Shown: positions 1-10,052 of the stretch, piece by piece
Layout of the letters: the number at the start of each line of letters is the position of its first letter
Position numbering within the stretch: the stretch's first letter is position 1
Assembly: GCA_963920705.1 (NCBI GenBank)
Contig: OY987240.1
Coordinates: 5,978,766-6,042,765 of the forward strand
Origin: Odiellus spinosus
Taxonomy: Eukaryota; Arthropoda; Arachnida; Opiliones; Phalangiidae
Direction: 5' to 3'
Length of the DNA: 64,000 nt
The notes under the pieces: generated by a model
Seen by the model: the letters and a program-made list of their open reading frames with translations, nothing else
Databases searched by the model: none
What the model was told of the DNA's origin: nothing
Program-made: the position numbers and the translations under genes

Positions 1-23
1 AGCCTAATTTGACAAATTAGGCT
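1..23. repeat. Perfect inverted repeat (hairpin)
   Basis: Two 10-base arms (1-10 AGCCTAATTT and 14-23 AAATTAGGCT) are exact reverse complements around a 3-base loop. It sits at the window edge, so it may be one end of something larger. No function assigned. Confidence 0.5.
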
Positions 24-369
24 TAGGTTTTATATGGCTTTTTAAAATCACGAGCACGAGCGCGCGCGCTTGATTTGGAGGCTATGGGTATTGAACTCTA
101 ATGACTTAATTTCTCCTTCTTCATATTTTTGCCGTTTATAGACTGTGACCAAACTAATCGGTATAAAATTATGAAATTAGTCTTAAAATAAAGCCTGTAA
201 AATATTTGGAAGCATTAGAAAATAAATCTGAAAGGTAAGTCTCTTGCAAAAAAACTAAATCCCATAGAATAACATTAATTTTCAATTTCTCCGCCTTAAA
301 AGTACTCTCCTTTTTAAAAATGAGTGAAATTCCGAACGACTTGCCATTCCGAACGGCAATAAGGAAGGT
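24..369. other. Unassigned AT-rich sequence
   Basis: No convincing gene. A minus-strand open frame here contains an LQET tetrapeptide reminiscent of LINE endonucleases, but no second motif supports it. The final part leads into the satellite that follows. Confidence 0.4.
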
Positions 370-2505
370 ATTAACATCAAAAATAATGAAAAAATTAATT
401 GGAATTTGGTTTAAAGGGCAATGGGGAAAATATAAAGATTTCGCTGCGGCTGTCGGAGGTATTAACATCAAATTTGCTGTAATAATTAATTTAAATTTGG
501 TTTAAAGGGCAATGGGGAAAATATAAAGATTTCATTGCGGCTGTCGGAGGTATTAACATCAAAATTGCTGAAATAATTAATTTAAATTTGGTTTAAAGGG
601 CAATGGGGAAAATATAAAGATTTCATTGCGGCTGTCGGAGGTATTAACATCAAAATTGCTGAAATAATTAATTTAAATTTGGTTTAAAGGGCAATGGGGA
701 AAATATAAAGATTTCACTGCGGCTGTCGGAGGTATTAACATCAAAATTGATGAAAAATTTAATTTAAATTTGGTTTAAAGGGCAATGGGGAAAATATAAT
801 GATTTCGCTGCGGCTGTCGGAGGTATTAACATCAAAATTGATGAAAAAATTAATTTTAATTGGGTTTAAAGGGCAATGGGGAAAATGTAGAGATCTGACT
901 GAATCAAGTGAGGCTGCCCCAGCTATTAACATCAAAAATTATGAAAAAATTAATTTTAATTGGGTTTAAAGGGCAATGGTAAAAATGTAGAAATTTGACT
1001 AAATCAAGTGCGGCTGCCCCAGCCATTAACATCAAAAATTATGAAAAAATTAATTTTAATTGGGTTTAAAGGGCAATGGTAAAAATGTAGAAATTTGACT
1101 AAATCAATTGCGGCTGCCCCAGCCATTAACATCAAAAATTATGAAAAAATTAATTTTAATTGGGTTTAAAGGGCAATGGTAAAAATGTAGAAATTTGACT
1201 AAATCAAGTGCGGCTGCCGCAGCTATTAACATCAAAAATTATGAAAAAATTTAGTTTAATTAGGTTTAAAGGGCAATGGTAAAAATGTAGAAGTTTGACT
1301 AAATCAAGTGCGGCTGCCCCAGCTATTAACATCAAAAATAAGGAAAAATTAATTTTAATTGGGATTAAAGGGCAATGGTAAAAATGTAGAGATTTGACTG
1401 AATCAAGTGCGGCTGCCCCAGCTATTAACATCAAAAATAAGGAAAAAATTAATTTTAATTGGGATTAAAGGGCAATGGTAAAAATGTAGAGATTTGACTG
1501 AATCAAGTGCGGCTGCACAAGCTATTAACATCAAAAATTATGAAAAAATTAATTTTAATTGGGTTTAAAGGGCAATGGTACAAATGTAGAGATCTGACTG
1601 AATCAAGTGCGGCTGCCCCAGCTATTAACATCAAAAATAATGTAAAAATTAATTTTAATTGGGATTAAAGGGCACTGGTAAAAATGTAGAGGTTTGACTG
1701 AATCAAGTGAGGCTGCCCCAGCTATTAACATCAAAAATAATGAAAAAATAAATTTTAATTGGGATTAAAGGGCACTGGTAAAAATGTAGAAATTTGACTG
1801 AATCAAGTGAGGCTGCCCCAGCTATTAACATCAAAAATTGTGAAATAATTAATTTTAATTGGGTTTAAAGGGCAATGGTAAAAATGTAGAGATCTGCCTG
1901 AATCAAGTGCGGCTGCCCCAGCTATTAACATCAAAAATAATGAAAAAATAAATTTTAATTGGGATTAAAGGGCACTGGTAAAAATGTAGAAATTTGACTG
2001 AATCAAGTGAGGCTGCCCCAGCTATTAACATCAAAAATTGTGAAATAATTAATTTTAATTGGGTTTAAAGGGCAATGGTAAAAATGTAGAGATCTGACTG
2101 AATCAAGTGCGGCTGCCCCAGCTATTAACATCAAAAATAATGTAAAATTTTTTTTTAATTGGAATTAAAGGGCAATGGTAAAAATATAGAGATTTGACTG
2201 AATCAAGTGTGGCTCCCCCAGCTATTAACATCAAAGATAATGTAAAAATTAATTTTAATTGGGATTAAAGGGCAATGGTAAAAATGTAGAGATCTGACTG
2301 AATCAAGTGAGGCTGCCCCAGCTATTAACATCAAAAATAATGTAAAAAATTTTTTTAATTGGGATTAAAGGGCAATGGTAAAAATGTAGAGATTTGACTG
2401 AATCAAGTGCGGCTGCCGCAGCTATTAACATCAAAAATTATGAAAAAATTAATTTTAATTGGGTTTAAAGGGCAATGGTAAAAATGTAGAGATTTGACTG
2501 AATCA
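370..2505. repeat. Satellite with 91-bp and 100-bp units
   Basis: About 22 head-to-tail units share the landmarks ATTAACATCAAA, TTTAAAGGGCAATGG and CGGCTG. Landmark positions 370, 461, 552, 643, 734 and 825 give five 91-bp units (GGCTGTCGGAGGT version). From 825 on, landmarks at 925, 1025, 1125, 1225, 1325 and so on give about 17 units of 99-100 bp (GGCTGCCCCAGCT version). Around 1741-2100 two alternating variants form a 200-bp dimer that is repeated. Open frames across it carry the same repeating peptide and are not genes. Confidence 0.9.
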
Positions 2506-2653
2506 CTTTTTAAAGGGCTAGTCTTTTAATATAGAAGTTAACACTTTCGTGTTAGACTGAAGTGACAGATATTATATCAAAAATGTCTTTGCGAACAAAG
2601 ACCCAGAAGGACATGTTATGGCCTTGAATGTCTGAAGTGACAGATATTTAATT
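2506..2653. other. Junction between satellite and tRNA array
   Basis: The last satellite unit breaks off near 2505. A 17-bp direct repeat (CTGAAGTGACAGATATT) lies at 2557-2573 and 2632-2648. No gene seen. The tRNA array begins abruptly at 2654 with the 3' acceptor strand (TAGGTAC) of a tRNA whose remainder is missing. Confidence 0.6.
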
Positions 2654-2738
2654 TAGGTACAATGTTAAACTTTCATTGAACTTCAGTATTTTATGTCATT
2701 TTTGCTTTTATAAAAGGTACAGTACTTTCAGATCTTAA

Positions 2739-2811
2739 GTATCTATGGTGTAGTGGTTATCACGTCCGCCTCACACGCGGAAGGACCCAGGTTCGAGCCC
2801 TGGTAGGCACA
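2739..2811 (+). tRNA. tRNA-Val(CAC), first full unit
   Basis: 73-nt cloverleaf with anticodon loop CTCACAC. One acceptor mismatch (A3-C70, 3' strand TAGGCAC). Other stems pair. Confidence 0.65.
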
Positions 2812-3274
2812 ATGTTAAACTTTCATTGAACTTCAGTATTTTATGTCGTTTTTGCTTTTATAAAAGGTACAGTACTTTCTGATCTTAAGTATCTATGGTG
2901 TAGTGGTTAACACGTCCGATTTACACGCGGAAGGACCCAGGTTCGAGCCTTGCTAGGTACAATGTTAAACGTTCATTGAACTTCAGTATTTTATGTCATT
3001 TATGCTTTTATAAAAGGTACAGTACTACCTGAACTTAAGTATCTATGGTATAGTGGTTATCACGTCTGCCTAACACGCGGAAGGACCCAGGTTGTATAAA
3101 AGATATACAACAGATGAAGGATAAGTATCTATAGTGTAGTGGTAATCACGACCGCCTTACACTCGGAAGGACCCAGGTTCGAGCCCTGGCAGGTACAATG
3201 TCAAACTTTCATTGAACTTTGGTATTTTATGTCATTTTTGCTTTTATAAAAGGTACAGTACTTCGTGATCATAA

Positions 3275-3347
3275 GTATCTATGGTGTAGTGGTTATCACG
3301 TCCGCCTCACACGCGGAGGGACCCAGGTTCGAGCCCTGGTAGGTACA
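3275..3347 (+). tRNA. tRNA-Val(CAC)
   Basis: All stems pair (acceptor GTATCTA/TAGGTAC with a T4-G69 wobble). The variable loop reads GGGAC instead of AGGAC. Confidence 0.78.
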
Positions 3348-3394
3348 ATGTTAAACTTTCATTGAACTTCAGTATTTTATGTCATTTTTGCTTT

Positions 3395-3401
3395 TATAAA
3401 A
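3395..3401 (+). promoter_or_regulatory. TATA-like element at -30 (representative)
   Basis: TATAAAA begins 30 bases before G1 of the tRNA at 3425. The same element at the same distance precedes most units: type 1 spacers read TATAAAAGGTACAGTAC and type 2 read TATAAAAGATATACAAC. A few units have TTTAAAA or TGTAAAA instead. Upstream TATA-like elements aid Pol III initiation on tRNA genes in some eukaryotes; use here is inferred. Confidence 0.6.
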
Positions 3402-3431
3402 GGTACAGTACTTTCTGATCTTAAGTATCTA

Positions 3432-3442
3432 TGGTGTAGTGG
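3432..3442 (+). promoter_or_regulatory. Pol III A box (representative)
   Basis: TGGTGTAGTGG at tRNA positions 8-18 fits the internal A box of tRNA genes. It is lost in the 3'-half units of the array. Confidence 0.7.
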
Positions 3443-3475
3443 TTATCACGTCCGCCTAACACGCGGAAGGACCCA

Positions 3476-3485
3476 GGTTCGAGCC
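3476..3485 (+). promoter_or_regulatory. Pol III B box (representative)
   Basis: GGTTCGAGCC at tRNA positions 52-61 matches the TFIIIC-binding B box consensus GGTTCGANNCC. It is intact in most full units and absent from the 5'-half units. Confidence 0.8.
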
Positions 3486-3524
3486 CTGGTAGATACAATG
3501 TTAAGATGTCATTGATCTTTGGTA

Positions 3525-3539
3525 TTTTATGTCATTTTT
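3525..3539 (+). terminator. Oligo-T Pol III terminators (representative)
   Basis: T4 at 3525-3528 and T5 at 3535-3539 lie about 28 and 38 bases after the tRNA at 3425. The arrangement TATTTTATGTCATTTTTGC recurs in nearly every spacer, so primary transcripts would carry a 3' trailer of about 30-40 nt. Confidence 0.6.
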
Positions 3540-4012
3540 GCTTTTATAAAAGATATACAACAGATGAAGGATAAGTATCTATGGTGTAGTGGTAATCACG
3601 TCCGCCTTACACGCGGAAGGGCCCTGGTAGGTACAATGTTAAGATTTCATTGATCTTTGGTATTTTATGTCATTTTTGCTTTTATAAAAGATATACAACA
3701 GGTGAGGGATAAGTATCTATGGCGTAGTGGTTATCACGTCCGAGTAACGCGCGGGAGGACCGAGGTTCGAGTCCTGGTAGGTACAATGTTGAACTTTCAT
3801 TGAACTTTGGTATTTTATGTCATTTTTGCTTTTATAAAAGATATACAACAGATGAAGGATAAATATCTATGGTGTAGTGGTAATCACGTCCGAGTAACGC
3901 GCGGGAGGACCGAGGTTCGAGTCCTGGTAGGTACAATGTTGAACTTTCATTGAACTTTGGTATTTTATGTCATTTTTGCTTTTATAAAAGGTACAGTATT
4001 TTCTGATCTTTA

Positions 4013-4085
4013 GTATCTATGGTGTAGTGGCTATCACGTCCGCCTCACACGCGGAAGGACCCAGGTTCGAGCCCTGGTAGGTACA
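4013..4085 (+). tRNA. tRNA-Val(CAC)
   Basis: Stems pair; the D loop reads GGCTATC rather than GGTTATC. Confidence 0.75.
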
Positions 4086-4162
4086 ATGTTAAACTTTCAT
4101 TGAACTTCAGTATTTTATGTCTTTTTTGCTTTTATAAAAGGTACAGTACTTTCTGATCTTAA

Positions 4163-4235
4163 GTATCTATGGTGTAGTGGTTATCACGTCCGCCTAACAC
4201 GCGGAAGGACCCAGGTTCGAGCCCTGGTAGATACA
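4163..4235 (+). tRNA. tRNA-Val(AAC)
   Basis: Identical in structure to the copy at 3425, with every stem Watson-Crick paired. Confidence 0.84.
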
Positions 4236-4309
4236 ATGTTAAGATTTCATTGATCTTTGGTATTTTATGTCATTTTTGTTTTTATAAAAGATATACAACA
4301 GAAGGGTGA

Positions 4310-4382
4310 GTATCTATTGTGTAGAGGTTATCACGTCCGCCTCACACGCGGAAGGACCCAGGTTCGAGCCCTGGTAGGTACA
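4310..4382 (+). tRNA. tRNA-Val(CAC)
   Basis: T9 instead of G9 and a D-loop G-to-A change (GTAGAGG); stems otherwise pair. Short GAAGGGTGA upstream spacer. Confidence 0.65.
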
Positions 4383-4459
4383 ATGTTAAACTTTCATTGA
4401 ACTTCAGTATTTTATGTCATTTTTGCTTTTATAAAAGGTACAGTACTTTCTGATCTTAA

Positions 4460-4532
4460 GTATCTATGGTGTAGTGGTTGTCACGTCCGCCTAACACGCG
4501 GAAGGACCCAGGTTCGAGCCCTGGTAGATACA
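4460..4532 (+). tRNA. tRNA-Val(AAC)
   Basis: Stems pair; D-arm position 21/22 changed (GGTTGTC). Confidence 0.75.
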
Positions 4533-4878
4533 ATGTTAGGATGTCATTGATCTTTGGTATTTTATGTCATTTTTGCTTTTATAAAAGATATACAACAGGT
4601 GAAGGATAAGTATCTATGGCGTAGTGGTTATCACGTCCGCCTAACGCGCGGAAGGACCGAGGTTCGAGTTCTGGTAGATACAATGTTAAGCTTTCATTGA
4701 TCTTTGGGATTTTATGTCATTTTTGCTTTTATAAAAGATATACAACAGAAGGTGTCCGCCTTACACGCGGAAGGACCCAGGTTCGAGCCCTGGTAGGTAC
4801 AATGTTGAACTTTCATTGAACTTTGGTATTTTATGTCATTTTTGCTTTTATAAAAGATATGCAACAGATGAAGGATAA

Positions 4879-4951
4879 GTATCTATGGTGTAGTGGTAGT
4901 CACGTCCGCCTTACACGCGGAAGGACCCAGGTTCGAGCCCTGGTAGGTACA
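4879..4951 (+). tRNA. tRNA-Val(TAC)
   Basis: Anticodon loop CTTACAC; stems pair; D loop reads GGTAGTC. Lead unit of the first complete 1.10-kb higher-order repeat. Confidence 0.75.
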
Positions 4952-5028
4952 ATGTTAAACTTTCATTGAACTTCAGTATTTTATGTCATTTTTGCTTTTT
5001 TAAAAGGTACAGTACTTTCTGATCTTAA

Positions 5029-5101
5029 GTATCTATGGTGTAGTGGTTATCACGTCCGATTGACACGCGGAAGGACCCAGGTTCGAGCCTTGCTAGGTAC
5101 A
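5029..5101 (+). pseudogene. tRNA-Val-like, anticodon GAC
   Basis: Loop TTGACAC would give a GAC (Val) anticodon, but the top anticodon pair and the T stem (CCAGG/CTTGC) are broken. Member of the degenerate class. Confidence 0.55.
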
Positions 5102-5264
5102 ATGTTAAACTTTCATTGAACTTCAGTATTTTATGTCATTTATGCTTTTATAAAAGGTGCAGTACTACCTAAACTTAAGTATCTATGGTATAGTGGTTAT
5201 CACGTCTGCCTAACACGCGGAAGGACCCAGGTTGTATAAAAGATATACAACAGATGAAGGATAA

Positions 5265-5337
5265 GTATCTATAGTGTAGTGGTAATCACGTCCGCCTTAC
5301 ACGCGGAAGTACCCAGGTTCGAACCCTGGTAGGTACA
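5265..5337 (+). tRNA. tRNA-Val(TAC), A9 family
   Basis: A at position 9, variable loop AGTAC and T loop TTCGAAC; all stems pair. It follows a 5'-half unit only 86 bp upstream. Confidence 0.75.
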
Positions 5338-5563
5338 ATGTTAAACTTTCATTGAACTTTGGTATTTTATGTCATTTTTGCTTTTTTAAAAGGTACAGTA
5401 CTTCGTGATCTTAAGTATCCGTGGTGTAGTGGTTATCACGTCCTTCTCACACGCGGAAGGAGCCAGGTTCGAGCCCTGGTAAGTACAATGTTAAACTTTC
5501 ATAGAACTTCAGTATTTTATGTCATTTTTGCTTTTTAAAAGGTACAGTACTATCTGATCTTAA

Positions 5564-5636
5564 GTATCTATGGTGTAGTGGTTATCACGTCCGCCTAACA
5601 CGCGGAAGGACCCAGGTTCGAGCCCTGGTAGATACA
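5564..5636 (+). tRNA. tRNA-Val(AAC)
   Basis: All stems Watson-Crick paired (TAGATAC). The upstream TATA is weakened to TTTAAAA. Confidence 0.82.
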
Positions 5637-5982
5637 ATGTTAAGATGTCATTGATCTTTGGTATTTTATGTCATTTTTGCTTTTATAAAAGATATACAAC
5701 AGGTGAAGGATAAGTATCTATGGCGTAGTGGTTATCACGTCCGCCTAACGCGCGGAAGGACCGAGGTCCGAGTCCTGGTAGATACAATGTTAAGCTTTCA
5801 TTGATCTTTGGGATTTTATGTCATTTTTGCTTTTATAAAAGATATACAACAGAAGGTGTCCGCCTTACACGCGGAAGGACCCAGGTTCGAGCCCTGGTAG
5901 GTACAATGTTGAACTTTCATTGAACTTTGGTATTTTATGTCATTTTTGCTTTTATAAAAGATATACAACAGATGAAGGATAA

Positions 5983-6055
5983 GTATCTATGGTGTAGTGG
6001 TAATCACGTCCGCCTTACACGCGGAAGGACCCAGGTTCGAGCCCTGGTAGGTACA
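5983..6055 (+). tRNA. tRNA-Val(TAC)
   Basis: Consensus TAC copy (D loop GGTAATC, T stem CCAGG/CCTGG). Lead unit of a 1104-bp repeat. Confidence 0.82.
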
Positions 6056-6367
6056 ATGTTAAACTTTCATTGAACTTCAGTATTTTATGTCATTTTTGCT
6101 TTTTTAAAAGGTACAGTACTTTTTGATCTTAAGTATCTATGGTGTAGTGGTTATCACGTCCGATTTACACGCGGAAGGACCCAGGTTCGAGCCTTGCTAG
6201 GTACAATGTTAAACTTTCATTGAACTTCAGTATTTATGTCATTTATGCTTTTATAAAAGGTACAGTACTACCTGAACTTAAGTATCTATGGTATAGTGGT
6301 TATCACGTCTGCCTAACACGCGGAAGGACCCAGGTTGTATAAAAGATATACAACAGCTGAAGGATAA

Positions 6368-6440
6368 GTATCTATAGTGTAGTGGTAATCACGTCCGCCT
6401 TACACGCGGAAGTACCCAGGTTCGAACCCTGGTAGGTACA
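6368..6440 (+). tRNA. tRNA-Val(TAC), A9 family
   Basis: All stems pair; T loop TTCGAAC. Confidence 0.75.
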
Positions 6441-6667
6441 ATGTTACACTTTCATTGAACTTTGGTATTTTATGTCATTTTTGCTTTTATAAAAGGTACA
6501 GTACTTCGTGATCTTAAGTATCTGTGGTGTAGTGGTTATCACGTCCTCCTCACACGCGGAAGGAGCCAGGTTCGAGCCCTGGTAAGTACAATGTTAAACT
6601 TTCATAGAACTTCAGTATTTTATGTCATTTTTGCTTTTATAAAAGGTACAGTACTATCTGATCTTAA

Positions 6668-6740
6668 GTATCTATGGTGTAGTGGTTATCACGTCCGCCT
6701 AACACGCGGAAGGACCCAGGTTCGAGCCCTGGTAGATACA
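6668..6740 (+). tRNA. tRNA-Val(AAC)
   Basis: All stems Watson-Crick paired. Confidence 0.84.
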
Positions 6741-7086
6741 ATGTTAAGATGTCATTGATCTTTGGTATTTTATGTCATTTTTGCTTTTATAAAAGATATA
6801 CAACAGGTGAAGGATAAGTATCTATGGCGTAGTGGTTATCACGTCCGCCTAACGCGCGGAAGGACCGAGGTTCGAGTCCTGGTAGATACAATGTTAAGCT
6901 TTCATTGATCTTTGGGATTTTATGTCATTTTTGCTTTTATAAAAGATATACAACAGAAGGTGTCCGCCTTACACGCGGAAGGACCCAGGTTCGAGCCCTG
7001 GTAGGTACAATGTTGAACTTTCATTGAACTTTGGTATTTTATGTCATTTTTGCTTTTATAAAAGATATACAACAGATGAAGGATAA

Positions 7087-7159
7087 GTATCTATGGTGTA
7101 GTGGTAATCACGTCCGCCTTACACGCGGAAGGACCCAGGTTCGAGCCCTGGTAGGTACA
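7087..7159 (+). tRNA. tRNA-Val(TAC)
   Basis: Consensus TAC copy, exactly 1104 bp after the one at 5983. Confidence 0.82.
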
Positions 7160-7471
7160 ATGTTAAACTTTCATTGAACTTCAGTATTTTATGTCATTTT
7201 TGCTTTTTTAAAAGGTACAGTACTTTCTGATCTTAAGTATCTATGGTGTAGTGGTTATCACGTCCGATTTACACGCGGAAGGACCCAGGTTCGAGCCTTG
7301 CTAGGTACAATGTTAAACTTTCATAGAACTTCAGTATTTATGTCATTTATGCTTTTATAAAAGGTACAGTACTACCTGAACTTAAGTATCTATGGTATAG
7401 TGGTTATCACGTCTGCCTAACACGCGGAAGGACCCAGGTTGTATAAAAGATATACAACAGCTGAAGGATAA

Positions 7472-7544
7472 GTATCTATAGTGTAGTGGTAATCACGTCC
7501 GCCTTACACGCGGAAGTACCCAGGTTCGAACCCTGGTAGGTGCA
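7472..7544 (+). tRNA. tRNA-Val(TAC), A9 family
   Basis: 3' strand TAGGTGC gives a T2-G71 wobble; other stems pair. Confidence 0.7.
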
Positions 7545-7771
7545 ATGTTAAACTTTCATTGAACTTTGGTATTTTATGTCATTTTTGCTTTTATAAAAGG
7601 TACAGTACTACCTGAACTTAAGTATCTATGGTATAGTGGTTATCACGTCCTCCTCACACGCGGAAGGACCCAGGTTCGAGCCCTGGTAAGTACAATGTTA
7701 AACTTTCATTGAACTTCAGTATTTTATGTCATTTTTGCTTTTATAAAAGGTACAGAACTTTCTGATCTTAA

Positions 7772-7844
7772 GTATCTATGGTGTAGTGGTTATCACGTCC
7801 GCCTAACACGCGGAAGGACCCAGGTTCGAGCCCTGGTAGATACA
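7772..7844 (+). tRNA. tRNA-Val(AAC)
   Basis: All stems Watson-Crick paired. Confidence 0.84.
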
Positions 7845-8190
7845 ATGTTAAGATGTCATTGATCTTTGGTATTTTATGTCATTTTTGCTTTTATAAAAGA
7901 TATACAACAGGTGAAGGATAAGTATCTATGGCGTAGTGGTTATCACGTCCGCCTAACGCGCGGAAGGACCGAGGTTCGAGTCCTGGTAGATACAATGTTA
8001 AGCTTTCATTGATCTTTGGGATTTTATGTCATTTTTGCTTTTATAAAAGATATACAACAGAAGGTGTCCGCCTTACACGCGGAAGGACCCAGGTTCGAGC
8101 CCTGGTAGGTACAATGTTGAACTTTCATTGAACTTTGGTATTTTATGTCATTTTTGCTTTTATAAAAGATATACAACAGATGAAGGATAA

Positions 8191-8263
8191 GTATCTATGG
8201 TGTAGTGGGAATCACGTCCGCCTTACACGCGGAAGGACCCAGGTTCGAGCCCTGGTAGGTACA
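8191..8263 (+). tRNA. tRNA-Val(TAC)
   Basis: Stems pair; D loop GTGGGAATC carries a T-to-G change. Confidence 0.7.
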
Positions 8264-8575
8264 ATGTTAAACTTTCATTGAACTTCAGTATTTTATGTCA
8301 TTTTTGCTTTTTTAAAAGGTACAGTACTTTCTGATCTTAAGTATCTATGGTGTAGTGGTTATCACGTCCGATTTACACGCGGAAGGACCCAGGTTCGAGC
8401 CTTGCTAGGTACAATGTTAAACTTTCATGGAACTTCAGTATTTATGTCATTTATGCTTTTATAAAAGGTACAGTACTACCTGAACTTTAGTATCTATGGT
8501 ATAGTGGTTATCACGTCTGCCTAACACGCGGAAGGACCCAGGTTGTATAAAAGATATACAACAGCTGAAGGATAA

Positions 8576-8648
8576 GTATCTATAGTGTAGTGGTAATCAC
8601 GTCCGCCTTACACGCGGAAGTACCCAGGTTCGAACCCTGGTAGGTACA
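8576..8648 (+). tRNA. tRNA-Val(TAC), A9 family
   Basis: All stems pair. Confidence 0.75.
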
Positions 8649-9144
8649 ATGTTAAACTTTCATTGAACTTTGGTATTTTATGTCATTTTTGCTTTTATAA
8701 AAGGTACAGTACTATCTGATCTTAAGTATCTATGGTGTAGTGGTTATCACGTCCTCCTAACACGCGGAAGGACCCAGGTTCGAGCCCTGGTAGATACAAT
8801 GTTAAGATGTCATTGATCTTTGGTATTTTATGTCATTTTTGCTTTTATAAAAGATATACAACAGGTGAAGGATAAGTATCTATGGCGTAGTGGTTATCAC
8901 GTCCGCCTAACGCGCGGAAGGACCGAGGTTCGAGTCCTGGTAGATACAATGTTAAGCTTTCATTGATCTTTGGGATTTTATGTCATTTTTGCTTTTATAA
9001 AAGATATACAACAGAAGGTGTCCGCCTTACACGCGGAAGGACCCAGGTTCGAGCCCTGGTAGGTACAATGTTGAACTTTCATTGAACTTTGGTATTTTAT
9101 GTCATTTTTGCTTTTATAAAAGATATACAACAGATGAAGGATAA

Positions 9145-9217
9145 GTATCTATGGTGTAGTGGTAATCACGTCCGCCTTACACGCGGAAGGACCCAGGTTC
9201 GAGCCCTGGTAGGTACA
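9145..9217 (+). tRNA. tRNA-Val(TAC)
   Basis: Consensus TAC copy. The preceding repeat is one unit shorter than usual. Confidence 0.82.
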
Positions 9218-9979
9218 ATGTTAAACTTTCATTGAACTTCAGTATTTTATGTCATTTTTGCTTTTTTAAAAGGTACAGTACTTTCTGATCTTAAGTATCT
9301 ATGGTGTAGTGGTTATCACGTCCGATTTACACGCGGAAGGACCCAGGTTCGAGCCTTGCTAGGTACAATGTTAAACTTTCATGGAACTTCAGTATTTATG
9401 TCATTTATGCTTTTATAAAAGGTACAGTACTACCTGAACTTAAGTATCTATGGTATAGTGGTTATCACGTCTGCCTAACACGCGGAAGGACCCAGGTTGT
9501 ATAAAAGATATACAACAGCTGAAGGATAAGTATCTATAGTGTAGTGGTAATCACGTCCGCCTTACACGCGGAAGTACTCAGGTTCGAACCCTGGTAGGTA
9601 CAATGTTAAACTTTCATTGAACTTTGGTATTTTATGTCATTTTTGCTTTTATAAAAGGTACAGTACTTCGTGATCTTAAGTATCTATGGTGTAGTGGTTA
9701 TCACGTCCTCCTCACACGCGGAAGGACCCAGGTTCGAGCCCTGGTAAGTACAATGTTAAACTTTCATTGAACTTCAGTATTTTATGTCATTTTTGCTTTT
9801 ATAAAAGGTACAGAACTTTCTGATCTTAAGTATCTATGGTGTAGTGGTTATCACGTCCGCCTAACACGCGGAAGGACCGAGGTTCGAGCCCTGGTAGGTA
9901 CAATGTTAAATTTTCATTGAACTTCAGTATTTTATGTCTTTTTTGCTTTTATAAAAGGTACAGTACTTTCTGATCTTAA

Positions 9980-10052
9980 GTATCTATGGTGTAGTGGTAA
10001 TCACGTCCGCCTTACACGCGGAAGGACCCAGGTTCGAGCCCTGGTAGGTACA
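9980..10052 (+). tRNA. tRNA-Val(TAC), recombinant flank
   Basis: TAC body (GGTAATC) preceded by the type 1 flank normally found with AAC and CAC genes, so an exchange probably joined the two. Confidence 0.8.

Larger units (their letters stand above)
3425..3497 (+). tRNA. tRNA-Val(AAC), reference copy
   Basis: Reference cloverleaf: acceptor GTATCTA/TAGATAC with seven Watson-Crick pairs; D arm GTGT-AGTGGTT-ATCAC; anticodon stem TCCGC/GCGGA with loop CTAACAC; variable loop AGGAC; T stem CCAGG/CCTGG with loop TTCGAGC; A73. The body resembles insect tRNA-Val, whereas the AU-rich acceptor stem is unusual for that family. CCA is not encoded, as expected in eukaryotes. Confidence 0.85.

Noticed and set aside
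169-471. Minus-strand frame with an LQET motif, possible LINE endonuclease remnant
   Set aside because: A single tetrapeptide; neighbouring residues do not show the usual N-terminal endonuclease pattern, and half of the frame is satellite.
1204-1434. Minus-strand frame in the 100-bp satellite
   Set aside because: Direct translation of two satellite units; the peptide repeats.
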